The position numbers and the translations under genes are program-made. A stretch of DNA of 64,000 nt from Lichenicola sp050954785 (GTDB taxonomy: Bacteria; Pseudomonadota; Alphaproteobacteria; Acetobacterales; Acetobacteraceae), in NCBI GenBank assembly GCA_050954785.1, contig JBPBQO010000036.1:3015-67014 (forward strand). Reading direction: 5' to 3'. Within the stretch, counting starts at the first letter, position 1; each line of letters starts with the position of its first letter. Shown piece by piece: positions 8,142-16,199 of this stretch. A model generated the notes under the pieces. That model saw only the letters and a list, made by a program, of their open reading frames with translations, searched no databases and had not been told where the DNA came from.

Positions 8142-10154
8142 TCACCGGCCACCGCGATGCAGGATCCGCCAGACATGTCGTGGCGCCGAAGAGTCCAGAA
8201 GCCTGCCGCCGCTGCCGACGGTCAGGTTCGGATTCAGGAACGGGTCCGCCTCCAACGCGTGCCGATGCGTCGACGCGATGTAGGCGCGGGTCCGCCGCAG
8301 TTGCGGCAGGTTTTCCTCCGCGGAGTCGGGTGTACGCGTCGAACCCTCGTCGTGGATCAGCACTGCTCCCCGGGCCAGCACGACACGCAGGCCGGCTTCC
8401 CGAACCCGGAGACACAGATCGATGTCGTTCCAGGTTACCGGAAGATGCGCGGCGTTCAGGCCGTTCACGCCGTCGAATACCGAACGCCTGAACGCCATGC
8501 ACGCTCCGGTCACCGCAGCGAAGTTCTGCCTGTCCGCGCGATGCGAATTGCCGGTGCTCCAGGCATGCGCCGCGACCGGACCCGGGCCGATCACGATACC
8601 GGCGTGCTGCACCTCGCCGGACGAGAACAGCAGCAGCGCCCCGACCACCCCTACCTGCGGCTGCAGGCAGGCGGACACCATGGCGTCCAGCCAGCCCGGC
8701 TCGATGCACTCGACGTCGTTGTTCATCAGGACGACGATGTCGCCCGACGATGCCTGGACGCCATCATTATTCAGCGCCGACCAGTTGAATGCTCCCGGCC
8801 GGCGGAGCAGCAGGCAGCCCTCTTCCGCGACCAGCCGATCCAGCAGGGCGATCGCATCGGGCTCGCTGCTTCCATTATCGACCAGGATGATCTGGATCTG
8901 CGGGTAGTCCGTGCAGCGCCTGAGCGAACGTACGCAGCACTCGAGCCGAGGCGCCAGATCGCGGGTGGCGATAACGACCGACACCCCCGGGCGTGGCCTG
9001 GCAAACCCGCTCGGCACTGCCGCCGGCGCCCGTATCGATGCCGGTATCGAAGTTTCACCCCGATGGCACAGGATCGCCGGCAGATGCACCACCTGCCCGT
9101 CACGCGCGTCCTGCGTAACGGTCCGGCTTCGCGCCATCGTGCCGCCTGCATGGAACGGGGTGCGCGGCTCCCGATACAGTTGGCCAGTCCGGTACAGCAC
9201 CAGCGCGCCCATGACATCGACCTGTTCGGCCGCATTCGGATCCCAGGCCGATTTCAGAATCGGATTCGACCACAGCCCATCAGGCCGCCGGCAATCCTCG
9301 TCGCAGTAGATCGCGATGGCGTCCGGCCGCTGCATGATGGCATGAGCGAACACCGCCAGCGCCATCGACGACAAGGTATCCCCGGGTCGGAGCCAGCCGA
9401 TCCAGTTCGCCAGATCCCCGACGGGATGCCCATCGCCACGAACGATCCGTGGATCGGCGGGGATCATCTGTCCGGATACGAGGTCGCCCGACAGCAGCAG
9501 GCGCCAGTGCGGGTAGCTTTGCCCACGCAGGCTGTTGATGGTGCCGACCAGATCGAATGCCGGGTCGCCCGCGTCGAGTTCGAGCACCAGGTCGATCCGC
9601 GTACCGGACGTGACCAACCGCGGCAGCAATGGCACCAACCCGGCCAGGATCGCGCCTTCGCTCTCCTCGGCCCAGAGCCGGTAGGCCCAGGCGGGAGTAT
9701 CGGTTTGATCGTCGGGATCGATTCCATTCGGAAACAGCAGCGGCAGGATCGGCACGTCGCGCGCCCTGTCGGTTTGCAGAAAATCCGCAATGAACCGATC
9801 GAGGCCGGCAGCTTGTCTCCAGGCCCTACGAAAAGACCAGGCGTTTCGAACGTGTGCCAAACCGCGCAAGCCAGGCTGACCATGATCCCAGATCGACCTG
9901 GCAATTCCGGGCGCGTCCAGACCAGCCCAAAGTTGCTGCGCTTCACCGGAGCCAGTGATTGCGGAAACAAGATCCATGAGCCTGGTGCCGGAACTCAGCA
10001 GATCCGCGTTATGTATCAATCCAGGACCGTCCGGAGGTCGTTGCAGCACAAGACGGTAGAGATGAGACACGGTGCGAAGCGCATCGATGTCATCGATCGG
10101 CTGGGTCAGCATGGCACGCTTCCGGATCGCACCTGCCGCCCATAATCCCGACAT
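8142..10154 (-). CDS. Tandem-domain glycosyltransferase family 2 protein
   Basis: A 670-residue protein. Residues about 25-75 (LYRLVLQRPPDGPGL and following) resemble the DUF4214 helical repeat often fused to glycosyltransferases. Two GT-A-like parts follow: a first one (about 160-380) with the YCDEDCRRPDG signature, and a canonical GT2 domain from about residue 391 (VSVVIATRD) with VDNGSS, LMNNDVE as metal-binding motif and WNDIDLCLR. A second possible start is Met15 (ATG at 10112). No membrane segment is seen, so it likely acts on the cytoplasmic face, extending a glycan with the two GT4 enzymes downstream. Confidence 0.82.
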   Translation of the reverse strand: MSGLWAAGAIRKRAMLTQPIDDIDALRTVSHLYRLVLQRPPDGPGLIHNADLLSSGTRLMDLVSAITGSGEAQQLWAGLDAPGIARSIWDHGQPGLRGLAHVRNAWSFRRAWRQAAGLDRFIADFLQTDRARDVPILPLLFPNGIDPDDQTDTPAWAYRLWAEESEGAILAGLVPLLPRLVTSGTRIDLVLELDAGDPAFDLVGTINSLRGQSYPHWRLLLSGDLVSGQMIPADPRIVRGDGHPVGDLANWIGWLRPGDTLSSMALAVFAHAIMQRPDAIAIYCDEDCRRPDGLWSNPILKSAWDPNAAEQVDVMGALVLYRTGQLYREPRTPFHAGGTMARSRTVTQDARDGQVVHLPAILCHRGETSIPASIRAPAAVPSGFARPRPGVSVVIATRDLAPRLECCVRSLRRCTDYPQIQIILVDNGSSEPDAIALLDRLVAEEGCLLLRRPGAFNWSALNNDGVQASSGDIVVLMNNDVECIEPGWLDAMVSACLQPQVGVVGALLLFSSGEVQHAGIVIGPGPVAAHAWSTGNSHRADRQNFAAVTGACMAFRRSVFDGVNGLNAAHLPVTWNDIDLCLRVREAGLRVVLARGAVLIHDEGSTRTPDSAEENLPQLRRTRAYIASTHRHALEADPFLNPNLTVGSGGRLLDSSAPRHVWRILHRGGR

Positions 10155-10254
10155 GAGCGAACTCGAAGTTCATGTTCCGCACGAAACGATCGACTATCCC
10201 GCATTCCTCATACTAAGGGTGGTATCACGTTTGCGCTACCAACCTATGCGTGTG

Positions 10255-11526
10255 TTAATCCCCGATGATGCTCGTTCCGCCGACGTAAGGTATCAACGCT
10301 GCCGGAACGTCGATCCGGCCGTCGGCGCGCTGGTAGTTTTCCATCACCGCGATCATGACCCGCCCGACAGCGACGCCGGATCCGTTCAGCGTATGCACGA
10401 ATTCGGCTGGCCCACTGGCCCCGGGTCGCCAGCGGGCGTTCATCCGCCGCGCCTGGAAATCGCGCGTGTTGGAGCAGGAACTGACCTCGCGCCACGCCTG
10501 CTGCCCCGGTAGCCAGGCTTCGAGATCATAGGTGCGGGCCGCACCGAAGCCGGTGTCACCCGCACAGAGCAACATGCGACGATACGGAATTTCAAGACGT
10601 TCCAGCACCGTCTCGGCGGCACGGGTCATGCGCTCGTGCTCGGCATCGCTCTGTTCCGGGGCTACCACCGAGACCAGTTCGACCTTCATGAACTGATGCT
10701 GGCGCAGCATGCCGCGGGTATCGCGTCCCGCAGCCCCCGCCTCGCTGCGAAAACAGGCGGACAGCGCCGTAACCCGGATCGGCAGGCTGCCGGCCGGCAG
10801 GATCTCGCCGGCAACCAGGCTGGTCAGCGGGACCTCGGCGGTCGGGATCAGCCAGCGTCCGTCGGTGGTACAAAAGGATTGGTCGGCGAATTTCGGCAGC
10901 TTGTCGGTGCCGTACATGGCCGCCTCGTTCACCAGCAACGGCACGGCATGTTCGACGTAGCCATGCTCCAGCGTATGCAGGTCGAGCATGAACTGGCCGA
11001 GAGCCCGCTCCAGCCTTGCCAGCGCGCCGCGCAGCACCACGAATCGACTGCCGGACAGCTTGGATGCAGCGGCGAAATCCATCAGTCCGAGCGCCTCACC
11101 GAGCTCGTAATGCTGCTTCGGCGTGAACTCGAAGTTCCGGCGGCTGCCGCGCTCGTGCACAACGACGTTGTCGGCTTCGTCATGTCCGTCCGGCACCTCC
11201 GCATCGAGCCGGTTCGGCAGCTCCGCAAGTGCTGTCTGGACCGCCGTATCCTCAGCCGCCGCGACCTGCTGCAGGCGCTCCATCTCGCCCTTAAGCGACA
11301 CGGACTCAGCGTCCAGGGCGGTCGAATCAGTGCCGTTGCGTCTGGCCTGCCCCGCCTCCTTGGACAGGGCGTTCCGGCGAGACTGCAGCTCCTGCAACTG
11401 CGTCAGCGCCCGCCGCCTGACTTCGTCGCGAGCCAGCATCGCGTCCGCGACCGGCGCAACGCCTCGCCGGGCCAGGGCCGCATCGAACGCGGCTGGGTCC
11501 GCCCGCAAGGCGCGCAGGTCGTGCAT
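10255..11526 (-). CDS. serS: Serine--tRNA ligase
   Basis: A 423-residue class II synthetase charging tRNA-Ser. The N-terminal coiled-coil arm starts MHDLRALRADPAAFDAAL; the catalytic core has class II motif 2 (FRSEAGAAGRDTRGMLRQHQF) and motif 3 (GSGVAVGRVMIAVMENYQ). The ATG at 11526 shares one base with the stop of tatC (TGATG), which supports this start over the open frame upstream. It is the last gene of the leftward tatB-tatC-serS unit. Confidence 0.97.
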   Translation of the reverse strand: MHDLRALRADPAAFDAALARRGVAPVADAMLARDEVRRRALTQLQELQSRRNALSKEAGQARRNGTDSTALDAESVSLKGEMERLQQVAAAEDTAVQTALAELPNRLDAEVPDGHDEADNVVVHERGSRRNFEFTPKQHYELGEALGLMDFAAASKLSGSRFVVLRGALARLERALGQFMLDLHTLEHGYVEHAVPLLVNEAAMYGTDKLPKFADQSFCTTDGRWLIPTAEVPLTSLVAGEILPAGSLPIRVTALSACFRSEAGAAGRDTRGMLRQHQFMKVELVSVVAPEQSDAEHERMTRAAETVLERLEIPYRRMLLCAGDTGFGAARTYDLEAWLPGQQAWREVSSCSNTRDFQARRMNARWRPGASGPAEFVHTLNGSGVAVGRVMIAVMENYQRADGRIDVPAALIPYVGGTSIIGD

Positions 11527-12305
11527 CAGGTTTCCTCGTCGACGGTCGGCCTGGGTTCGACCAGACGCGCGGTGATGATCGAAATCTCGTAGAGCGCGAT
11601 CAGGGGTATGGCGAGGCCGGTCTGGGTGATCACGTCCGGCGGCGTCAGGATCGCCGCCGCCACGAAGGCCCCGACATAGGCATAGCGCCTGACCTTCTTC
11701 AGCCCGGCCGAGGTTACCAGCCCGACCTTGGCGCAGAGTGTCAGGACCACCGGCAGCTCGAACGCAATGCCGAACGCCATGATCAGCTTCATCACCAGTG
11801 CCAGGTATTCGCTGACCTTGGCCTGAAGCTGGATCTGCAATTGCTGGTCGTTTCCGGAGCTCGTCTGAAAACTCAGGAAAAAGCTCCATGCGAATGGAAA
11901 TACGAAATAATATGCCAGCGCAGCCCCGGCGAAGAACAGGATCGGCGTGGCGATCAGGAACGGCAGGAAGGCCCGCTTCTCGCTCCGGTAGAGCCCGGGT
12001 GCCACGAACATATAGGCCTGGGTCGCAACCACCGGAAACGATAGGAAAGATGCCCCGAAGAACGCCACCTTGATATAGGTGAAGAACGCCTCGTAGAGCG
12101 CTGTATATATGAGATGTGGTTGCTCACCCTTCTGACGCATGATGTGCGCCAGCGGCTGTGCCAGGAACAGATAGATGCGCTGCGAGAAGTGGTAGCAAAG
12201 CAGGAAGGCCAGTGCGAAGGCGACCGCAGACCAGAGCAGTCGCTTGCGCAGCTCGACCAGATGCTCGAGCAACGGCATCGCCTGATCCTTGATGGGATCA
12301 TCCAT
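11526..12305 (-). CDS. tatC: Sec-independent protein translocase TatC
   Basis: A 259-residue, six-helix membrane core of the twin-arginine translocase and the signal-peptide receptor with TatB. Seen: the cytoplasmic N-terminal motif MPLLEHLVELRKRLL with the conserved Glu and Arg, FFTYIKVAFFGASFLSFPV, and FELPVVLTL. It joins tatB upstream and serS downstream by one-base TGATG overlaps, so it is translationally coupled on both sides. Confidence 0.97.
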   Translation of the reverse strand: MDDPIKDQAMPLLEHLVELRKRLLWSAVAFALAFLLCYHFSQRIYLFLAQPLAHIMRQKGEQPHLIYTALYEAFFTYIKVAFFGASFLSFPVVATQAYMFVAPGLYRSEKRAFLPFLIATPILFFAGAALAYYFVFPFAWSFFLSFQTSSGNDQQLQIQLQAKVSEYLALVMKLIMAFGIAFELPVVLTLCAKVGLVTSAGLKKVRRYAYVGAFVAAAILTPPDVITQTGLAIPLIALYEISIITARLVEPRPTVDEET

Positions 12306-12946
12306 CAGAGAGGCGCTCCAGTCCTGGTATTCCGGTCGATCCGGACTGCCTGCGAATGCACTGCACGAGGCGGCAGGAAGCTCGGCGGATGCGGCTGCGC
12401 CCGTTCGGCCCGCAGCCGTCGCGCGATGGGCGGCGGCACGATCGAGGGTGCCGGATCGGCGGCGATCAGGGTTTCATCCTCCGGCCCGCTGTTGGTATCG
12501 ACGGCTGCCCACGAGCGGTCGCCGACATACACATCGTGCATCGGTCGGGCCTGGACGCTCTCCCGTGACAACAGACCGGTCGACGCATCGGCGGTTCCCC
12601 CGGCGGGCAGCGATTCGGTCGGTGGGGCGAAGCGCGGACCGGCGGGCGTGTCGGCCAGCGGCCGTTGCTCGAACGTGCGCTTGATCGACCCGTCCGAGTC
12701 CAGCGCCTTCATGATCTGGCCGCGCACGTTGAACGATTTGAGCTGACGCAACTGGTCGCGCGCTTCGCCGAAATCGGCTTCGCGCACCATGTCGTCGACA
12801 TGCGTCTGAAACTCGCCGGCCAGCTTGCGGCCCTTCTTGAGCAGGTTGGTGACGGTCCGGATCGCCACCGGCATGTCCTTGGGCCCGATGAACAGCAGCC
12901 CGACGACGCCGATCAATGCGAGCTCGGACCATGCAAAATCGAACAT
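12305..12946 (-). CDS. tatB: Sec-independent protein translocase TatB
   Basis: A 213-residue protein with one N-terminal transmembrane helix (FAWSELALIGVVGLLFIGP), a following amphipathic helix and a long polar, proline-rich tail. The Glu in SELALI and the GPKDMP hinge are typical of TatB rather than TatA. The C-terminal tail (about residues 95-213) is poorly conserved and likely disordered. No tatA gene is next to it; in many relatives tatA lies between scpB and tatB, but here only 50 bases separate them. Confidence 0.92.
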   Translation of the reverse strand: MFDFAWSELALIGVVGLLFIGPKDMPVAIRTVTNLLKKGRKLAGEFQTHVDDMVREADFGEARDQLRQLKSFNVRGQIMKALDSDGSIKRTFEQRPLADTPAGPRFAPPTESLPAGGTADASTGLLSRESVQARPMHDVYVGDRSWAAVDTNSGPEDETLIAADPAPSIVPPPIARRLRAERAQPHPPSFLPPRAVHSQAVRIDRNTRTGAPL

Positions 12947-12964
12947 CTATTCCACGACGTCAGT

Positions 12965-12976
12965 GAGTGTTCACTC
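12965..12976. promoter_or_regulatory. Small palindrome upstream of tatB
   Basis: GAGTG at 12965-12969 and CACTC at 12972-12976 flank TT, giving GAGTGTTCACTC. It lies 19-30 bases upstream of the tatB start, in the 50-base gap after scpB. It could be an operator or a small hairpin; the sequence alone does not decide. Confidence 0.3.
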
Positions 12977-12996
12977 CCTAACACGGCCCTGTCCGG

Positions 12997-13593
12997 TCAG
13001 CTATCCGGCGAGGTCTCGGGCGCGTCGAGCACCGGCAGCTCGGTCAGCAGTTCCTCACGTCGCGGCAGGTCGCCGATCGCCTTCAGGCCGAAGCGGCTGA
13101 GAAATTCTATCGACGTACCCCACAGCGACGGCCTGCCGGGAACCTCCTTGCGTCCGACCGGGACGATCAGCGATGCCTCCATCAGCAGGTCGAACGTCTG
13201 CTGGCTGAGCGAAACCCCGCGGATCGTCTCGATCTCGGCGCGTGTGCAGGGCTGGTGGTAGGCCACGATCGCCAGCGTCTCCATCGCCGATCGCGGCAAC
13301 CGGCGCGGGCGCTCGATGACCTTGGTCAAGCGCGACGCCAGATCCGGTGCGGTCCGGAACTGCCAGCCACCCGCCACAGGCACCAACGTCACGCCACGCC
13401 CCTCGCAACTCGACCGCACCTGCTCGATCACCTGGGGTAGCGCTTCGGTCCCGGCTAACGCGCCTTGTGTCACCAGCAGTTCGGCAAGCGCCTTCTCGCT
13501 GACCGGCGCGGCGGACGCGAAAACGAACGCTTCCACCAGGCGGCAGGCCAGGGAAAAACCTTCATCCGGCGCATCGATGTTTTCCGCTATCAC
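12997..13593 (-). CDS. scpB: Segregation and condensation protein B
   Basis: A 198-residue ScpB, the winged-helix kleisin-associated partner of SMC-ScpA in chromosome condensation. Motifs seen: ALAELLVTQG, GWQFRTAPDLA, RLPRSAMETLAIVAYHQP and GRPSLWGTSIEFLSRFGL. I use the GTG at 13593, which overlaps the TGA of scpA in GTGA, and start the protein at VIAENIDAPDEGF; a much longer open frame upstream is antisense-like and overlaps scpA. The acidic C-terminal tail is short. Confidence 0.92.
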   Translation of the reverse strand: MIAENIDAPDEGFSLACRLVEAFVFASAAPVSEKALAELLVTQGALAGTEALPQVIEQVRSSCEGRGVTLVPVAGGWQFRTAPDLASRLTKVIERPRRLPRSAMETLAIVAYHQPCTRAEIETIRGVSLSQQTFDLLMEASLIVPVGRKEVPGRPSLWGTSIEFLSRFGLKAIGDLPRREELLTELPVLDAPETSPDS

Positions 13594-14363
13594 GCCGCAG
13601 CCTCGACACGGCGGAACAGCACCGCACCGAACTGCTCGTCCTGACGAAGCTCCAGCTCGCCATTGCGGGCCAGCTCCAGGCCGGCCAGCAGGGTACCGGC
13701 TTTCGCCGCGCGGAGCTGCTTCGGACCCTGTCCGATTCCGACCTCGGGCAAAAACCGCTCCAGCGCGATCCATCCGGTCGCGTAACCGCCGAGCAGCCTC
13801 TGGAGCCGTGCCAACGCATCCTGCACGGTCCAGAAGCTGGTCGGCTTCGGACGATATACGTGCCGCCGGGCGGTGCGCCTGCATGCGGCAAGATAGGCGC
13901 CGAGCAACTGGCCGAGATCCAGCGAAAGGCCGCTCCGGTCGATCTCGAGCAGGTTTTCGAAAGCCCCGCGACGGAACACGTCGCGGCCGAGCTGCGGTCG
14001 CGCCTGCAGCCATGCCACCGCCTCGCCGATTCGTGCCAGCTCGAGCAGCCGGGCCTGCAGTACCGAGGCTGCCTCCTCGGCCTCCTCGATTGCCGCCTGA
14101 TCCTCCGGCAGCAACAGACGCGACTTCAGCCAGGTGAGCCAGGCGGCCATGACCAGCCAGTCGGCGGCAAGCTCGAGCCGGACCAGCCGCATTTCGTCCA
14201 CCACCGCCAGATACTGCTCGACCAGTTGCAGGATCGAGATGCCGGCGAGGTCGACCTTCTGCGCGCGCGCCAGCTCCAGCAGCAGGTCGAGCGGGCCTTC
14301 GAATCCGTCAAGTTGCAACAACGGAGCCTGGCTGGACGCAGCGGACGATGACCTCTCCGTCAT
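13590..14363 (-). CDS. scpA: Segregation and condensation protein A
   Basis: A 257-residue kleisin that bridges SMC head domains. The N-terminal hallmark FEGPLDLLLELARAQKVDLAGISI is followed by YLAVVDEMRLVRLELAADWLVMAAWL; the C-terminal winged helix includes DEQFGAVLFRRVE. It overlaps nagZ upstream by ATGA and scpB downstream by GTGA, so the three should be co-translated. Confidence 0.95.
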   Translation of the reverse strand: MTERSSSAASSQAPLLQLDGFEGPLDLLLELARAQKVDLAGISILQLVEQYLAVVDEMRLVRLELAADWLVMAAWLTWLKSRLLLPEDQAAIEEAEEAASVLQARLLELARIGEAVAWLQARPQLGRDVFRRGAFENLLEIDRSGLSLDLGQLLGAYLAACRRTARRHVYRPKPTSFWTVQDALARLQRLLGGYATGWIALERFLPEVGIGQGPKQLRAAKAGTLLAGLELARNGELELRQDEQFGAVLFRRVEAAA

Positions 14364-15358
14364 GCCAGCAGCCGCTCTCGCTCCGATGCAATCTGATCCG
14401 CGTCGAGGTCCATGCGGTAGTCGGCGGCCATCTTCCGGGCAGCGGCAAGACGCTTCCAGGCAGCCGAGTCCGGAGCTGGTACGGTCTCCAGCACGCCGCG
14501 TGTTTCCTCGAAAATTCCCGAGCAGTGAAGTGCGATGTCACAGCCGGCCCGAAGGCTGGCGAGAGCCACGGCACCCGGATCGCCGGACACCGCATGCATC
14601 GCGAGATCGTCCGATACCAGCAGATTATCGAAGCCGATCCGCCCGCGGACGACGTCCTCGATCACGGTGCGCGACAAGGTCGCGGGCTGCAACGAATCGA
14701 CCCGTCGATAGCGGATATGAGCGGTCATCATCCAGGGCAGCCAGGACAGTTCGCGGAACGGTATCAGATCGGCCTCGTCGACGTCGTCGAGTTCCGGCAA
14801 TGCGAGATGGCTGTCGAGAGTGCCCCGCCCGTGCCCCGGAGCATGCTTGCCGACAGGCTGGATACCTGCAGCCAGGAGGCCGCTCGCCGTCGCTCCGGCA
14901 AGTGCCGCCACGTCCATCGGATTTTCGGAGTAGGCACGGTCGCCGATAACCGCGTTCGCGCCTGGGATCGCCAGGTCGAGTACCGGTGCGCACACGACAT
15001 CGAAGCCCGCCTGGATGCAGTCGAGCCCGATCAATGCCCCGGTCAGAAACGCTGCTCGGATCCCTGCCGCCCGATCACGTCGATGCAGCATTCCGATTGC
15101 CGCCGCCGGAGGATGTCCATGCCATTCAGGTGGCCGAAGACGAGCGACCCGTCCGCCTTCCTGATCCACCATCAACAGGCAATCAGGAACTATAGCCCTA
15201 ACCGATGCTGCAAGTTCAATAAGTTGCTGCTTTTTAGTGATATTGCGCTTGAAGAAAATAACCCCAAGGGGCGGTCGGTTGGACAGGAGTGCGCGCTCGT
15301 CGGACGTCAACTCAGGTCCGGCGATGCCGACGATTGCCGCTCTTGTCTGCTGCGTCAT
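14360..15358 (-). CDS. nagZ: Beta-N-acetylhexosaminidase (GH3), peptidoglycan recycling
   Basis: A 332-residue cytoplasmic GH3 enzyme that removes GlcNAc from anhydromuropeptides. Seen: GVIFFKRNI, the substrate segment DQEGGRVARL, the catalytic-loop motif KHAPGHGRGTLDSH with the general acid/base His, and the nucleophile Asp in LLVSDDLAMHA. The ATG at 15358 begins one base after the stop of the SPOR gene. Position next to a SPOR (septal glycan binding) gene suits a cell-wall role. Confidence 0.94.
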   Translation of the reverse strand: MTQQTRAAIVGIAGPELTSDERALLSNRPPLGVIFFKRNITKKQQLIELAASVRAIVPDCLLMVDQEGGRVARLRPPEWHGHPPAAAIGMLHRRDRAAGIRAAFLTGALIGLDCIQAGFDVVCAPVLDLAIPGANAVIGDRAYSENPMDVAALAGATASGLLAAGIQPVGKHAPGHGRGTLDSHLALPELDDVDEADLIPFRELSWLPWMMTAHIRYRRVDSLQPATLSRTVIEDVVRGRIGFDNLLVSDDLAMHAVSGDPGAVALASLRAGCDIALHCSGIFEETRGVLETVPAPDSAAWKRLAAARKMAADYRMDLDADQIASERERLLA

Positions 15359-15359
15359 G

Positions 15360-16199
15360 TCAGAAATCGGCCGACGTGCAGGCGATACCCTGCGCCTTGG
15401 CACGGCTGCAGAATTCCGTTGCCTCGGTCGCATTGGCAAAACCAGCGGTACGCAGACGAAAGAAGCTTTTGCCAGCATGATTGACCGGAACGATGGCCGG
15501 CATGCGGTGCGCGAACAGGCCGGGCGCACGATGCGACAATCGCGCCCATTCTGCGTGGGCTGCCGCTTGGGAATCCACCGCGGCGAGTTGCACGGCCACT
15601 CCATGGGTCGCTGCCGAAGCTGCCGGGCGGGCCGCCGGCGTCGGAGCTATCGCGGCGTGATCGTTTTCGTCGCTGGCGGCGGGCTCCGTTGCCGCGTCCG
15701 GCAAGGCGACCGATGCGCCGTCTGCCGGTGCCGTCGCTGGTGCCTCGGCGACCGGCTCCGCGGACTGACCCGACCCGGACGCCACTGGAGGTGCAGCAGC
15801 AGGTGAAGGGCCTGCCTGGGCAACAGGCTGCTTTGCCGGCGCGACGACCGGCGCCGGTGGCGCATCCGCCTGCCGTGCCGCATCGACCTGTGCCTGCAGC
15901 GCCTGCGGCTGGGCGGTCTCAGGGCCGGGTGCCAGTCCCGAAGCCGCTGAGCCGTTCGTCTGGGCAAGATTCTGAACGCCCGTCAGCTGCATCCCGCCTG
16001 GATCGACCGGCTTGATCCGCACCGGGCCTGCAGGCGCATCGACGATCGGGATGCCGGTCTCATGGTGCCCGACCAGCGACCAGCCGCCGACCACCAGCAC
16101 CAGCAAGGCGCCAATGCCGCCGGCGAACAGGGCCAGCAGCCTGGTGCCGGGATCCATGCCCTTCGGGCGCTTGTGGTCGCTGAGATCGGGATCGTTCAT
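15360..16199 (-). CDS. SPOR domain-containing membrane protein
   Basis: A 279-residue protein with a short cytoplasmic N-terminus, one transmembrane helix (LLALFAGGIGALLVLVVGGW, about residues 21-40), a long Pro/Ala-rich periplasmic linker (about 85-195) and a C-terminal SPOR domain (VAVQLAAVDSQAAAHAEW to the end). SPOR domains bind denuded peptidoglycan at the division septum. Its start overlaps the argS stop by ATGA. The order argS-SPOR-nagZ-scpA is a conserved alphaproteobacterial arrangement. Confidence 0.88.
   Translation of the reverse strand: MNDPDLSDHKRPKGMDPGTRLLALFAGGIGALLVLVVGGWSLVGHHETGIPIVDAPAGPVRIKPVDPGGMQLTGVQNLAQTNGSAASGLAPGPETAQPQALQAQVDAARQADAPPAPVVAPAKQPVAQAGPSPAAAPPVASGSGQSAEPVAEAPATAPADGASVALPDAATEPAASDENDHAAIAPTPAARPAASAATHGVAVQLAAVDSQAAAHAEWARLSHRAPGLFAHRMPAIVPVNHAGKSFFRLRTAGFANATEATEFCSRAKAQGIACTSADF

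Noticed and set aside
7668..10145. An 825-codon open frame opposite the glycosyltransferases
   Set aside because: Arg/Pro/Gln-rich reading without motifs, fully antisense to motif-bearing glycosyltransferase genes.
12997..14013. A 338-residue extended ScpB
   Set aside because: The first 140 residues overlap scpA in another frame and are low-complexity; the GTGA junction at 13590-13593 gives the family-length protein.
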